Assembly: GCA_018268375.1 (NCBI GenBank)
Contig: JAFDWS010000001.1
Coordinates: 524,627 to 588,626, forward strand
DNA length: 64,000 bases
Direction of reading: 5' to 3'
DNA from: Armatimonadota bacterium
Lineage (GTDB): Bacteria; Armatimonadota; Fimbriimonadia; Fimbriimonadales; Fimbriimonadaceae
Shown: positions 25,828 to 33,804 of the stretch, one piece after another
How positions within the stretch are numbered: the first letter of the stretch is position 1
Layout of the letters: the number at the start of each line of letters is the position of its first letter
The notes under the pieces: model-generated
Seen by the model: only the letters and a program-made list of their open reading frames with translations
Told to the model about the DNA's origin: nothing
Database searches by the model: none
Program-made: the position numbers and the translations under genes

Positions 25828-27978
25828 ATGAGAGTCCCTCTCAGGGTCGTCGCGACATTTGTCGCGGCCGCGTTCTGCAGCTTTGGTGAAGCCCAGAGTG
25901 TGATGGCTTATAAGGCGGGCGACAAGCTCGCCGTCCTTAGAAACGGATCGGAATCCACCGTTCCGGACGCCTCCGAGTTCATCCCGCTTTCCTGGTCGAG
26001 CGACGCCCGTTGGCTGGTCCTCGGTAAGGCGGCCAAGCCCGGCTGGTGGTCGCTCGCCTTGGTCGACACGGCCTCAGGAACCCTCTCTCCCCGCATCCTT
26101 GATGGAGCCTACTCACGGCCCGCCTGGGCGCCAGACGGGCGCACGTTCGTCGCTGCGTCGGAGCAAGCGGGGCTCGTGAAAGTCGACGTTGCCGGATCCG
26201 AACCGAAGTCGACACCGCTGGTGCCGAGCGGACTTAGCCCATCGTGGTCTCCAAACGGTGGACGCATCGCTTTCGTCGGCGGGGAGAAGTCGGCGGGGCT
26301 TTGGGTCGCTCCTGCGAACGGAGCTTCCGCTCACGACCTTGATGCAAGCCGCACCTATGAGAGCGTCTCTTGGAGCCCGGACGGGCGTGCGCTGGCCGCG
26401 GTCTCCTACGACAAGAAGGCCAAGAGCAGAAGACTGACGGTCTTGGCCGCGAGCGGCAAAGGGGCGAAGGAGTTGATCGTGGTCGACCATTCTCTGCTGA
26501 GTTGGTCGCCGAACGGCCAAGCGATCTTGTGCCGCAGCAAGAAGCAGTGGGGCATCGTCAGAGTCGCCGACAAGTCCTGGAAGGGACTCGGGCTCGAGCC
26601 AGACTCGGCTCCCGATTGGGAGGACTCCCAAAGCGTGCTCGGCGTCGAGAAAGGCAAGCTCGTGCGCATCGCGTTGCAGACCGGCTTGTCCACCGCATTG
26701 GCTTCTCCCTCCACCACCAACCTGGCTTGCTTCGCGTGCTATCGGGGCCTTGTCCTCGACGGAAAGTTCGCCTCGCCGTTTGGCGCGATGCCCCAGCCAG
26801 AAATGGGACAGGTGAGAGTCGAGGGCACCGTCGAAAGCATTGACCTGGAGGACGGCACCCTGAAGCTCAATGTGTGGAGCGTCACAACGCCGGACCACAT
26901 GGAGCTCAACCTCGCCCAGCCGATCGCACAATGGGTCAGCATTCCTCCTGGCGCTGTCCGCGTGGGCGGCAAGCAGCGAGGGGCCCTTCAGGCGACCGAC
27001 TTTCTGCAGGAAGGCGAAGTGTCGCTCATTTTGAGGGGCGCACGGGCAGGCACCCACGATGTGCTGCCGGTCGAAGCGGCCCTGATTCCTGAGTTGCTCG
27101 TCTCAAGTGCGACTGACGCCAGCCTCAACCGAACGGGCAGGGCGCTCGAATACGACGGCGTTTGCATGGACACCGTCGTCGTGCCCTTACTGTTCCCCGT
27201 CGCGGGAAAGGTCAACTGGTCGGACAGCTTCTTGGCGAGCCGCGACGGCGGTGCTCGCCGCCATCACGGTCAGGACCTCATGGCGCCCAAGATGAGGCCG
27301 CTTGTTGCGGCATTTGATGGCACCGTTCACTTCAATCGGTCGAAAGCGGGCCACAACACGATCACGCTCAAGTCCGACGACGGATGGACTGTCGTCTATA
27401 TGCACGTCAACAATGACACACCTGGGACCGACGATGGCCAAGGCGGGCCGCGCTTCGCTTTCGCACCGGGCCTTCCGACTGGAGCGAGAGTCGTGCGAGG
27501 CCAATTGATCGGATTTTGTGGCGACAGCGGCAACGCCGAAAGCACCGCGCCTCACTGCCATTTCGAACTTCATGACGACGTCGGTGGAGGTGTCTTGAAC
27601 GCGGCACCGTCGCTCAGTGGCGCCGAGCACATCGATTCCCCGCTGTACCCTGCCCCGGCTCCGACATGGTTGCCGAGGGAGGGCGAAGTGCGGTGGGACG
27701 GCCAAGTCACAAAAGTCGATGCCGAGCGAGGTGTCCTGGTCGTTGAACTGATCGGAACCGTCGATCCGCGCGGTGGTGCTGTCGCCAACACATCCCCGCG
27801 CCAGGTCTATGTCCGGTTAGGCGAATGTCCCTGTTGTCTGAGGTCGGATCCGGCTCAAAGCCGAAGCCTGAACGTCGTCCAAGTGGGCTCGTACATCTCC
27901 GCTTTTGGAAAAGAGCCGAGCGGGCCGGAGGCAATGTCGGCCCGCTCGATCGGTATTGGCTTGTCCTTATCGGAGTAA
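25828..27978 (+). CDS. Secreted TolB-like propeller fused to an M23 (LytM) peptidase
   Basis: 716 residues with a signal sequence (LRVVATFVAAAFCSFGEAQ). Residues ~50-310 hold five or so PD40/TolB-type blades (LSWSSDARWLVLG, PAWAPDGRTFVAAS, PSWSPNGGRIAFVG, VSWSPDGRALAAVS, LSWSPNGQAILC). A beta-rich linker follows. Residues ~450-610 are an M23 endopeptidase domain: HHGQDLMAPKMRPLVAAFDG gives the HxxxD zinc pair, DGWTVVYMHVNND is the central strand, and HCHFEL gives the HxH ligand. All zinc ligands are present, so it should be an active peptidoglycan-type endopeptidase, periplasmic or surface. A terminator-like hairpin for the opposite strand lies inside its last codons. Confidence 0.88.
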   Translation: MRVPLRVVATFVAAAFCSFGEAQSVMAYKAGDKLAVLRNGSESTVPDASEFIPLSWSSDARWLVLGKAAKPGWWSLALVDTASGTLSPRILDGAYSRPAWAPDGRTFVAASEQAGLVKVDVAGSEPKSTPLVPSGLSPSWSPNGGRIAFVGGEKSAGLWVAPANGASAHDLDASRTYESVSWSPDGRALAAVSYDKKAKSRRLTVLAASGKGAKELIVVDHSLLSWSPNGQAILCRSKKQWGIVRVADKSWKGLGLEPDSAPDWEDSQSVLGVEKGKLVRIALQTGLSTALASPSTTNLACFACYRGLVLDGKFASPFGAMPQPEMGQVRVEGTVESIDLEDGTLKLNVWSVTTPDHMELNLAQPIAQWVSIPPGAVRVGGKQRGALQATDFLQEGEVSLILRGARAGTHDVLPVEAALIPELLVSSATDASLNRTGRALEYDGVCMDTVVVPLLFPVAGKVNWSDSFLASRDGGARRHHGQDLMAPKMRPLVAAFDGTVHFNRSKAGHNTITLKSDDGWTVVYMHVNNDTPGTDDGQGGPRFAFAPGLPTGARVVRGQLIGFCGDSGNAESTAPHCHFELHDDVGGGVLNAAPSLSGAEHIDSPLYPAPAPTWLPREGEVRWDGQVTKVDAERGVLVVELIGTVDPRGGAVANTSPRQVYVRLGECPCCLRSDPAQSRSLNVVQVGSYISAFGKEPSGPEAMSARSIGIGLSLSE
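27907..27947 (-). terminator. Intrinsic terminator inside the antisense of the LytM gene 3' end
   Basis: On the minus strand GAGCGGGCC (27947-27939) pairs with GGCCCGCTC (27926-27918), 12-base loop, followed by GGCTCTTTTCC. It lies 40 bp after the stop of the convergent gene at 27987 and would end that transcript while inside the coding sequence of the LytM-fusion gene. Confidence 0.6.
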
Positions 27979-27986
27979 GCCGAGCC

Positions 27987-28565
27987 TCAAGGACGGCCGC
28001 CGAGAGACTGGCCCGCCTTGAGCACTTCGTCGATGGACATCGCAACAAGCTGCTTGCTCGTGGAGACGTATCCGCCGTAGTCAATGGTCACTTGCGCCAA
28101 CTCGCTCTGTGCCTTCTTCAAGCTCGCGAGGGCCCTCTTCATCAATTCGTTGCTGCGTCCGATCTGCTCCGCGGAGTATTTCGACGCGTCGCCTTCGCCG
28201 CCGTCCCCGAGCTTAGCGAGAGATTGGGTCAACCTTGCCGCATTGGAAGCCTCGCCTGGGCGCCACTTGAAGGCGGCCCGAATGGCCATCAAGGTCACCC
28301 TGTTGATCTCCATAGCCCGATGACGGTGGCCATGATAGATGGGAAGCGCCTTCTGCATAGCCCGCTGTGCCGCCTGGCAGTCTTTGGCTGCAGCCATCAA
28401 CAATTGGTGGTTGGCATCGTTCGGCGCGCCGCCCTTCTTCCGGTTTTGCGTCGTCTCGTTGGTTGCCCGTTGCGGCCGCCCGGGCTTTGCCTGCGCATTG
28501 GCCATGACGGCCGACGCGAACAAGCCGACGGCCAGGACAAGAGCCAGTGTTGTTCTCAATTTCAT
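27987..28565 (-). CDS. Secreted helical protein, unknown function
   Basis: 192 residues. Signal peptide MKLRTTLALVLAVGLFASAVMANAQA is textbook with an AQA/K cleavage site. The mature part is almost all helix: NHQLLMAAAKDCQAAQRAMQKALPIYHGHRHRAMEI, KYSAEQIGRSNELMKRALASLKKAQSELAQVTI, SKQLVAMSIDEVLKAGQSLGG. The HGHRH cluster could bind metal. No family recognised. GAAGAAG precedes the start; a longer upstream frame lacks a signal. Its terminator is at 27907-27947. Confidence 0.8.
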   Translation of the reverse strand: MKLRTTLALVLAVGLFASAVMANAQAKPGRPQRATNETTQNRKKGGAPNDANHQLLMAAAKDCQAAQRAMQKALPIYHGHRHRAMEINRVTLMAIRAAFKWRPGEASNAARLTQSLAKLGDGGEGDASKYSAEQIGRSNELMKRALASLKKAQSELAQVTIDYGGYVSTSKQLVAMSIDEVLKAGQSLGGRP

Positions 28566-28657
28566 CTTCTTCACTCCAAATGCTTCCCCGACCCAGGAGA
28601 CGCCCCGCGAGCGGAGTTGTTCAGTAGGGCCGCTTTTTCGGGCCATGATTGGACATC

Positions 28658-29806
28658 ATGCTGTTGCCCCTCATGTGTGCCCTCTTGACGAACAGCGACG
28701 CAGGATCTGGAATCGAGCAGGTCGATCCGAAACGGCTCGAGGCCACCGTGAGGCGGCTCGCCTCGTTTCAGACTCGCAACACACTGTCACCCGGCCTGAA
28801 GGAGGCGTGCGAATGGCTTGCCAGCGAGTACCGCTCCATTCCTGGTCTGAAGGTGGAGATTTGGGAGTACACACTCCCGGCCGGGCGCCGGGTTCCTCAC
28901 GAAATGCCTGCCTATGAGGTCGTGGCCACCCTTACGGGCAAAACTGATCGTACCGTGCTGATCGGCGGCCACATCGATTCCTTGAACCTTCAAGCCGACC
29001 CCGCCACAGGCCGCGCCCCGGGGGCCAACGATGATGCGAGCGGTGTCGCGGTCGCACTCGAGTGTGCGAGGCTTATGGCCGGCAGGTCATGGAGCCAGAC
29101 CATCAAGTTCGTTGCTTTCAGCGGCGAAGAGCAAGGGCTCCTCGGCTCAACGGCCTTAGCCAAGAGGGCCAAGGCTGAAAACTGGAAACTGGAGGCGGTG
29201 CTGAGCAACGACACGGTCGGCTCGAGTTCCAACAAGGCTGGACAGAAGGACACCAAACACGTCCGCGTTTTCAGTGAGGAAGGAACAGACCACAACAGCC
29301 GCGAGCTCGCCCGGTACATCGACTGGGAGGCGCGCCAGACGGTCAAAGGATTCGGAGTGAAGCTCGTCTTCCGCCGCGACCGCTTTGGCCGAGGCGGCGA
29401 CCACACGCCCTTCGTTGAGCAAGGCTTTTCTGCCGTCCGATTTGTCGAGACCCATGAGGAGTACACCCGGCAGCACACCCCAGACGACTTACCGGAGTTT
29501 ATGGACTTCAAGCACCTCGCTAACGTCGCCCGCGTGAACCTGTCGGCCCTTTCTGGATTGGCCCAAGCCGGCCCCGCGCCGACCGAAGTCCGGGTCGTGC
29601 GCGACCAGTCTCACGACACGAGCTTGGCCTGGAAAGGAGACAAAGACACAGATTACATGGTCTATTGGCGTGAGACGACAAGCCCCGTCTGGCAAGGTTG
29701 GGTGAACGTTGGCAAGGCCACCAAGGCAAGGATCGACAAGGTCAACAAAGACGACCACGTGTTTGCGGTCGGCGCTATTGGCGGTGTGCCCTCAGAGGCG
29801 AAATAG
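28658..29806 (+). CDS. M28-family zinc aminopeptidase
   Basis: 382 residues from the ATG; an in-frame TTG nine bases upstream is also possible. Short hydrophobic start (MLLPLMCALL) suggests export. Co-catalytic zinc residues can be read: IGGHIDSLN (His), PGANDDASGVAVALECARL (Asp bridge), FVAFSGEEQGLLGS (Glu-Glu), LSNDTVG (Asp) and the C-terminal FGRGGDHTPFVEQG (His). M28 enzymes clip N-terminal residues from peptides. The C-terminal ~80 residues (TEVRVVRDQSHDTSLAWKGDKD) look like a fibronectin-III-type domain. Divergent from the secreted helical protein gene. Confidence 0.92.
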   Translation: MLLPLMCALLTNSDAGSGIEQVDPKRLEATVRRLASFQTRNTLSPGLKEACEWLASEYRSIPGLKVEIWEYTLPAGRRVPHEMPAYEVVATLTGKTDRTVLIGGHIDSLNLQADPATGRAPGANDDASGVAVALECARLMAGRSWSQTIKFVAFSGEEQGLLGSTALAKRAKAENWKLEAVLSNDTVGSSSNKAGQKDTKHVRVFSEEGTDHNSRELARYIDWEARQTVKGFGVKLVFRRDRFGRGGDHTPFVEQGFSAVRFVETHEEYTRQHTPDDLPEFMDFKHLANVARVNLSALSGLAQAGPAPTEVRVVRDQSHDTSLAWKGDKDTDYMVYWRETTSPVWQGWVNVGKATKARIDKVNKDDHVFAVGAIGGVPSEAK

Positions 29807-29857
29807 ACACACCGGATCGAACCACCGGTGCTTAGCAAGCGTATTCTTGACGAAACA

Positions 29858-31282
29858 ATGGCACCCCGCCACATCTTGTTTGGCTTAGCAGCCCTTGCCT
29901 GTAACGCGCAGGCCCAGCAACCGAATTACACAGCCGAGGCCTACGAAAAGCTGAAAACGGGGACGATTTGGATCCATCCAAAAGTCGATCCCGCAGTCGT
30001 TGACGTCGCCACCGTTCAAAAGGCCGTCGCCGAGAGCAGGCTCCAGGTCCGGATCCTTGTGGTGCCCGAGCTGGGCTCGAAGTGGTGGAACGGCAAGGGC
30101 GAACGCCGCGGCGCTTTCGCGAAATGGCTCCAAAACGAGCAACTTCGCCTGAAGGACACTTGTACAGTCGTCGCAACAAAGCACGGGGTCACAACCTACT
30201 CCGACAGGATTCCTGAGAACCGCTTGGTCGAAATCAACGACTTAGCCGCGAAGAAGGGGAGCCCAAGCAACCTCACCCCGGTGATCGTGAGCGAAATCGA
30301 GGCGGTGAGCACCGAGACCCAGGGAAAGGTGAGGGCGGAGACGCAGACACCGACGACGGCGCCTTCGACAGCACCGGCTCCCTCGCTCGGTGCCTTCTGG
30401 CTCTGCCCCCTCGTCCTTGTCGCCTTTGGAGGAGGCGCGTGGATCCTCAAACGCCAGGGCACGAAGCGACGGGCGCTTGCCAAGGCGGAGGGATACAAAG
30501 ACCGGGCTGTCAACGGGATCAGCTTCCTTGACAGCTATATGGACCTCCTTCCGACCGAGACGGACAAGAAGGCACTGGGCGAAGCCCGGGAACGAGCAGC
30601 CGCCGAGCTCGAGGCGGGCATGAAGCTGCTCGCCCTGGCCCAGACACCCAACGAAGCTGACGGGGCTTCTCTTCAATTTGAGAAAGCGCACGCAGCTGCC
30701 GAGACCGGCAAAGAAGTGATCAGTCGAGCGACGGGCGGAACATCGGTCGCTTACGCGGAAGCGCCAGCCGACCTTGCTGGCCTTGACGATCCTCGCATTT
30801 ACCAACCGGTGAAGAACGTGTGCTACTTCTGTTCGAAGCCCGGCGACGGCGATCTGACTCCGGTCACCCTGAACGTGCAAGGCGAACGGAAAACGGTGTT
30901 GGTCTGCCCCAAAGATTTGGCGACGATCCATTCCGGACAGCAGCCCCAGATCATGGGCCAGAACACCGGTGGCCGTTTCGTGCCTTGGTACAACGTGTCG
31001 TCTTACGACCCGACCGTCAACTACGGGGCCGGCAACTGGTTCTGGCAGTGGATGGCCCTGGACGCAGTTTCAGACGTGTTTCGCCACAGGGGAAACACGT
31101 ACGTTACGAACAACTACGACCAGTCGGAAAGTACTAGTGCGTCAGCGTTCACTTCCGGCACGGGCGGAGGCGACTTCGGAGGTTCTTGGGACTCGGGTGG
31201 CGGCAGTTTCGACTCTGGCGGAGGATCCTTCGACTCGGGCGGAGGAGGATTCGACTCAGGTAGCGGTGGCGGCGACTTTTAG
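29858..31282 (+). CDS. Membrane protein with TPM-like domain and Gly-rich tail
   Basis: 474 residues from MAPRHILFGLAALACNAQAQ, which is a signal peptide; a GTG start ten codons upstream is possible. Residues ~20-140 resemble the TPM/YgcG-type domain (ILVVPELGSKWWNGKG, TCTVVATKHGVTTYSD). A Pro/Thr linker leads to a membrane span near residue 180 (LGAFWLCPLVLVAFGGGAWIL), then a helical part and a CYFC...CPKD pair of Cys, perhaps a zinc ribbon. The tail is a repeat of SFDSGGG/GFDSGGG units, as in the serine/glycine tails of YgcG relatives. Function unknown; such proteins sit in the inner membrane with the TPM domain outside. Confidence 0.7.
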   Translation: MAPRHILFGLAALACNAQAQQPNYTAEAYEKLKTGTIWIHPKVDPAVVDVATVQKAVAESRLQVRILVVPELGSKWWNGKGERRGAFAKWLQNEQLRLKDTCTVVATKHGVTTYSDRIPENRLVEINDLAAKKGSPSNLTPVIVSEIEAVSTETQGKVRAETQTPTTAPSTAPAPSLGAFWLCPLVLVAFGGGAWILKRQGTKRRALAKAEGYKDRAVNGISFLDSYMDLLPTETDKKALGEARERAAAELEAGMKLLALAQTPNEADGASLQFEKAHAAAETGKEVISRATGGTSVAYAEAPADLAGLDDPRIYQPVKNVCYFCSKPGDGDLTPVTLNVQGERKTVLVCPKDLATIHSGQQPQIMGQNTGGRFVPWYNVSSYDPTVNYGAGNWFWQWMALDAVSDVFRHRGNTYVTNNYDQSESTSASAFTSGTGGGDFGGSWDSGGGSFDSGGGSFDSGGGGFDSGSGGGDF

Positions 31283-31297
31283 GCCACGATCCCGGGC

Positions 31298-32485
31298 ATG
31301 GACAAGGCAAAGCTTCGCGCATGGTGGTTTCACAAGCAGGGCCTCGACGGCTCGCTAAGGGACTGCTCGGTCGAAAAGATCTTGGAGAGGACAGGTTGGT
31401 CCCGCTCGGTCGGGGGCGCCAATCCCTACCTCGCTCTGCATGCTCGCGCAGGCTTCACGAGGGAGCAGATCGATTCCGCCGTTGCCGATCTCTCGATCCA
31501 TGAGTTGCCCAGCGCCCGAGGATGCACCTACATCTTGCCTTCAGTTCACTTCGCCTTGGGGCTCGTCATGGGCCAAGGGTTCGGGGAAGCGACCGAGATC
31601 AACATCGCTGTAAAGCACCTGGGCGTGACACTCGACGAGATCGACCGCCTCGCAGCAGCAATCGTTGACTCTGTGGCGAAACAGGCAAAGGACCCTCGGC
31701 AACTTCGAGAGGACCTGGGAGCTCAGGTCCGCAACCTCGGAGAAGCTGGAAAGAAGCGAGGTGTCACGACGACCCTTCCACTCGCGCTCGGTGCTCTTCA
31801 GTCACAAGGGCGAATTCGAAGGGTCCCGATGAACGGAAGACTCGACCAGCAGCGCTACGCATATGTCGCGTGGTCTCATTCCCCGCTCTCGCTATCGGCT
31901 CTCACAAAGCAAGAGGCAGCAAAGAACCTTGCCATGCTCTACTTCTCCTGGATCGGGCCGGCCAGCATCAAAGGCTTCCAATGGTTTTCTGGACTTGGAG
32001 TCACTGCTGCCAAGGAAGCTGTCGCATCACTCCCGCTCGTGCCCACCGAGCCAGCCTCTAGTGAGCTTATTCTGGAGTCAGACAAGGCTGCATTCGATGC
32101 TTTCCAGACACCAGCGAGGCCAGCATACGCACTTGTCGGCGGCTTGGACAACGTGACTCACCTCCGTCTTGGACTGCCCGATCTTGTTGACGCTGAGGAT
32201 CACGCGGCGACCGTCCCGACGGAGAAAGCGATCGTCGAGGTCGGTCGGATATCAGAACTCGCCAGTCACGGTATTTACGACCGGGGCCGGTTGATCGGGG
32301 TCTGGGAGTTCGACCCAGAAGCCGGAGAGATCGTGGCAAAGACGTGGCGGCCGGCCGATCCAGAGCTTCGGCAGAAGATCGCAGAGACTGAGGCCTTCGT
32401 CCGTGACGACCTGACCGACGCTCGGTCCTTCAGCTTGGACAGTCCCGAAAGCCGCAAGCCCCGCCTGGCCGCCCTTCGGGCTTGA
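31298..32485 (+). CDS. Winged-helix DNA-binding protein, AlkZ/YcaQ-like (HTH_42)
   Basis: 395 residues. The sequence runs WWFHKQGLDGSL...SVEKILERTGW, GANPYLALHARAG, ELPSARGCTYILP, KRGVTTTLPLALGALQSQGRIRRVPMNGRLDQQRYAYV, LAMLYFSWIGPASIKGFQWFSGL and later VEVGRISELASHGIYDRGRLIGVWEFDPEAGEIV. This is the layout of the winged-helix DNA glycosylase-like family to which AlkZ belongs; members process cross-links or alkylated bases, but others have no proven activity. I do not see the QxD/QxQ motif with certainty, so a repair role is suggestive only. First in a tight run with the DUF302 and CtlX genes. Confidence 0.75.
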   Translation: MDKAKLRAWWFHKQGLDGSLRDCSVEKILERTGWSRSVGGANPYLALHARAGFTREQIDSAVADLSIHELPSARGCTYILPSVHFALGLVMGQGFGEATEINIAVKHLGVTLDEIDRLAAAIVDSVAKQAKDPRQLREDLGAQVRNLGEAGKKRGVTTTLPLALGALQSQGRIRRVPMNGRLDQQRYAYVAWSHSPLSLSALTKQEAAKNLAMLYFSWIGPASIKGFQWFSGLGVTAAKEAVASLPLVPTEPASSELILESDKAAFDAFQTPARPAYALVGGLDNVTHLRLGLPDLVDAEDHAATVPTEKAIVEVGRISELASHGIYDRGRLIGVWEFDPEAGEIVAKTWRPADPELRQKIAETEAFVRDDLTDARSFSLDSPESRKPRLAALRA

Positions 32486-32502
32486 GCCCATACTGAGGCA
32501 CG

Positions 32503-32901
32503 ATGTCAGCGTTTGTCTTTGAAACGGAAACAGCGCGATCCTTTACGGAAGCGATCGTCGCAGTTCGCAAGGCCGTCGAAACCGCGAAGTGGGGGATCCT
32601 CGGTAGCCATGACTTTGGAGAAGTGCTCGCCGCGAAGGGCTTTCCTCAGAGCGAACAGTACAAGGTGATCGAAATCTGCGCCCCCGCGCACGCGAACGCG
32701 ATGCTGGCCCAAGACCAGCTTGTCGCACTCTGTATGCCCTGCTCCATCCTGATCTATACGAGCCGCGGCATGACGAAGATCGCGGCCCTGAAGCCGGCCG
32801 CCGTCCTCCCGGCTCTCTTTGCCGAAAAGCCCGGGATGTTGGACGACGCCCGTCTCATCGAAGCCGAGGTGATCGGTATCGTCGAGTCGGCGGCGGCCTG
32901 A
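32503..32901 (+). CDS. DUF302 domain protein
   Basis: 132 residues, one DUF302 domain: TARSFTEAIVAVRKAVETAKWGIL, SHDFGEVLAAKG, YKVIEICAPAHANAMLAQD, ALCMPCSILIYTSRGMTKIAAL and PALFAEKPG are all typical positions. DUF302 proteins are compact alpha/beta proteins of unknown role, often in stress or redox neighbourhoods. The Cys-Pro-Cys in ALCMPCSI is the usual conserved spot. Its TGA stop is directly followed by the GTG of the next gene, so translation is likely coupled. Confidence 0.88.
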   Translation: MSAFVFETETARSFTEAIVAVRKAVETAKWGILGSHDFGEVLAAKGFPQSEQYKVIEICAPAHANAMLAQDQLVALCMPCSILIYTSRGMTKIAALKPAAVLPALFAEKPGMLDDARLIEAEVIGIVESAAA

Positions 32902-33804
32902 GTGCGACAATGCGCCGAGACGGTCCTGATGGTGCGGCCCGCCCACTTCGGGTCGAACCCTGAGACGGCGGGCTCCAACGCCTTCCAAGGCGACCAAGGA
33001 GACGCGCGCCTGGCGCTGCACGAATTCGACTCCTTTCAAGCCGCACTCGTGGATGCGGGGGTCGACGTCCTCGTCGTGGAGGACGACGGCGAGACCGTTC
33101 GACCCGACGCGGTCTTTCCGAACAATTGGCTAGCGACGCTCGAAGGCGGGACCGTCCTCTTGTTCCCGATGCTCTCGCCGAACCGCCGGACAGAACGGCG
33201 CCTCGACATTGTCGCTGCGCTCAACGAAGAGTTTCTCGTTTCGCGGGTGGTCGACTTCTCCCGCTACGAAGAAGAAGGCCAGTTTCTCGAAGGGACTGGG
33301 AGCCTCGTCCTCGACCGCCAGGCCAGGATCGCGTATGCCTGCCTCTCGCCGAGGACGAGCGGCCCGCTCGTTCGGCTGTTCTGCGAATCCTGCGGCTTTG
33401 AACCGGTTATGTTCGACGCCAGCGTGGACGGCTTACCCGTCTATCACACCAATGTCATCCTCACGATCGGGGCCGGGTTCGTGCTCGCTTGCCTCGAAGC
33501 CGTAAGCGACCCTAGCGACCGGCACTCCTTGATAGAGAGCCTGTCGCACGACCGACAGGTCATCGATCTCACCGTCGCACAGGTCAAAGAGTTTGCCGGC
33601 AATGCGCTCCAAGTCCGGGCCAAAGACGGATCGCACGTCACCATTCTCTCGGCCCGCGCCTTGGCAGCTTTGACGTCAAATCAAAAGGAAGTCCTGCAAA
33701 GCTTCGGCAAGATCGTTACCTCTGATCTGACGACGATCGAGAACCTGTCGGGCGGTTCTGCCCGTTGCATGCTCGCCGAGGTCTTTCTCAGCCGCCGAGT
33801 TTGA
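32902..33804 (+). CDS. Amidinotransferase-fold hydrolase, CtlX-like
   Basis: 300 residues. It begins with a GTG on the base after the DUF302 stop. Conserved blocks: VLMVRPAHFGSNPETAGSNAFQ, DAVFPNNWLAT, EGTGSLVLDRQARIAYACLSPRT, YHTNVILTIGAGFVLACLEAV and the C-terminal GGSARCMLAEVFLSRR, with the catalytic-type Cys after GGS and His in YHTN. These match the CtlX/arginine-deiminase-related group. CtlX was named for citrulline use in Francisella, yet most homologues have no assigned substrate. The 3' end overlaps the convergent amidohydrolase by 17 bp. Confidence 0.9.
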   Translation: MRQCAETVLMVRPAHFGSNPETAGSNAFQGDQGDARLALHEFDSFQAALVDAGVDVLVVEDDGETVRPDAVFPNNWLATLEGGTVLLFPMLSPNRRTERRLDIVAALNEEFLVSRVVDFSRYEEEGQFLEGTGSLVLDRQARIAYACLSPRTSGPLVRLFCESCGFEPVMFDASVDGLPVYHTNVILTIGAGFVLACLEAVSDPSDRHSLIESLSHDRQVIDLTVAQVKEFAGNALQVRAKDGSHVTILSARALAALTSNQKEVLQSFGKIVTSDLTTIENLSGGSARCMLAEVFLSRRV

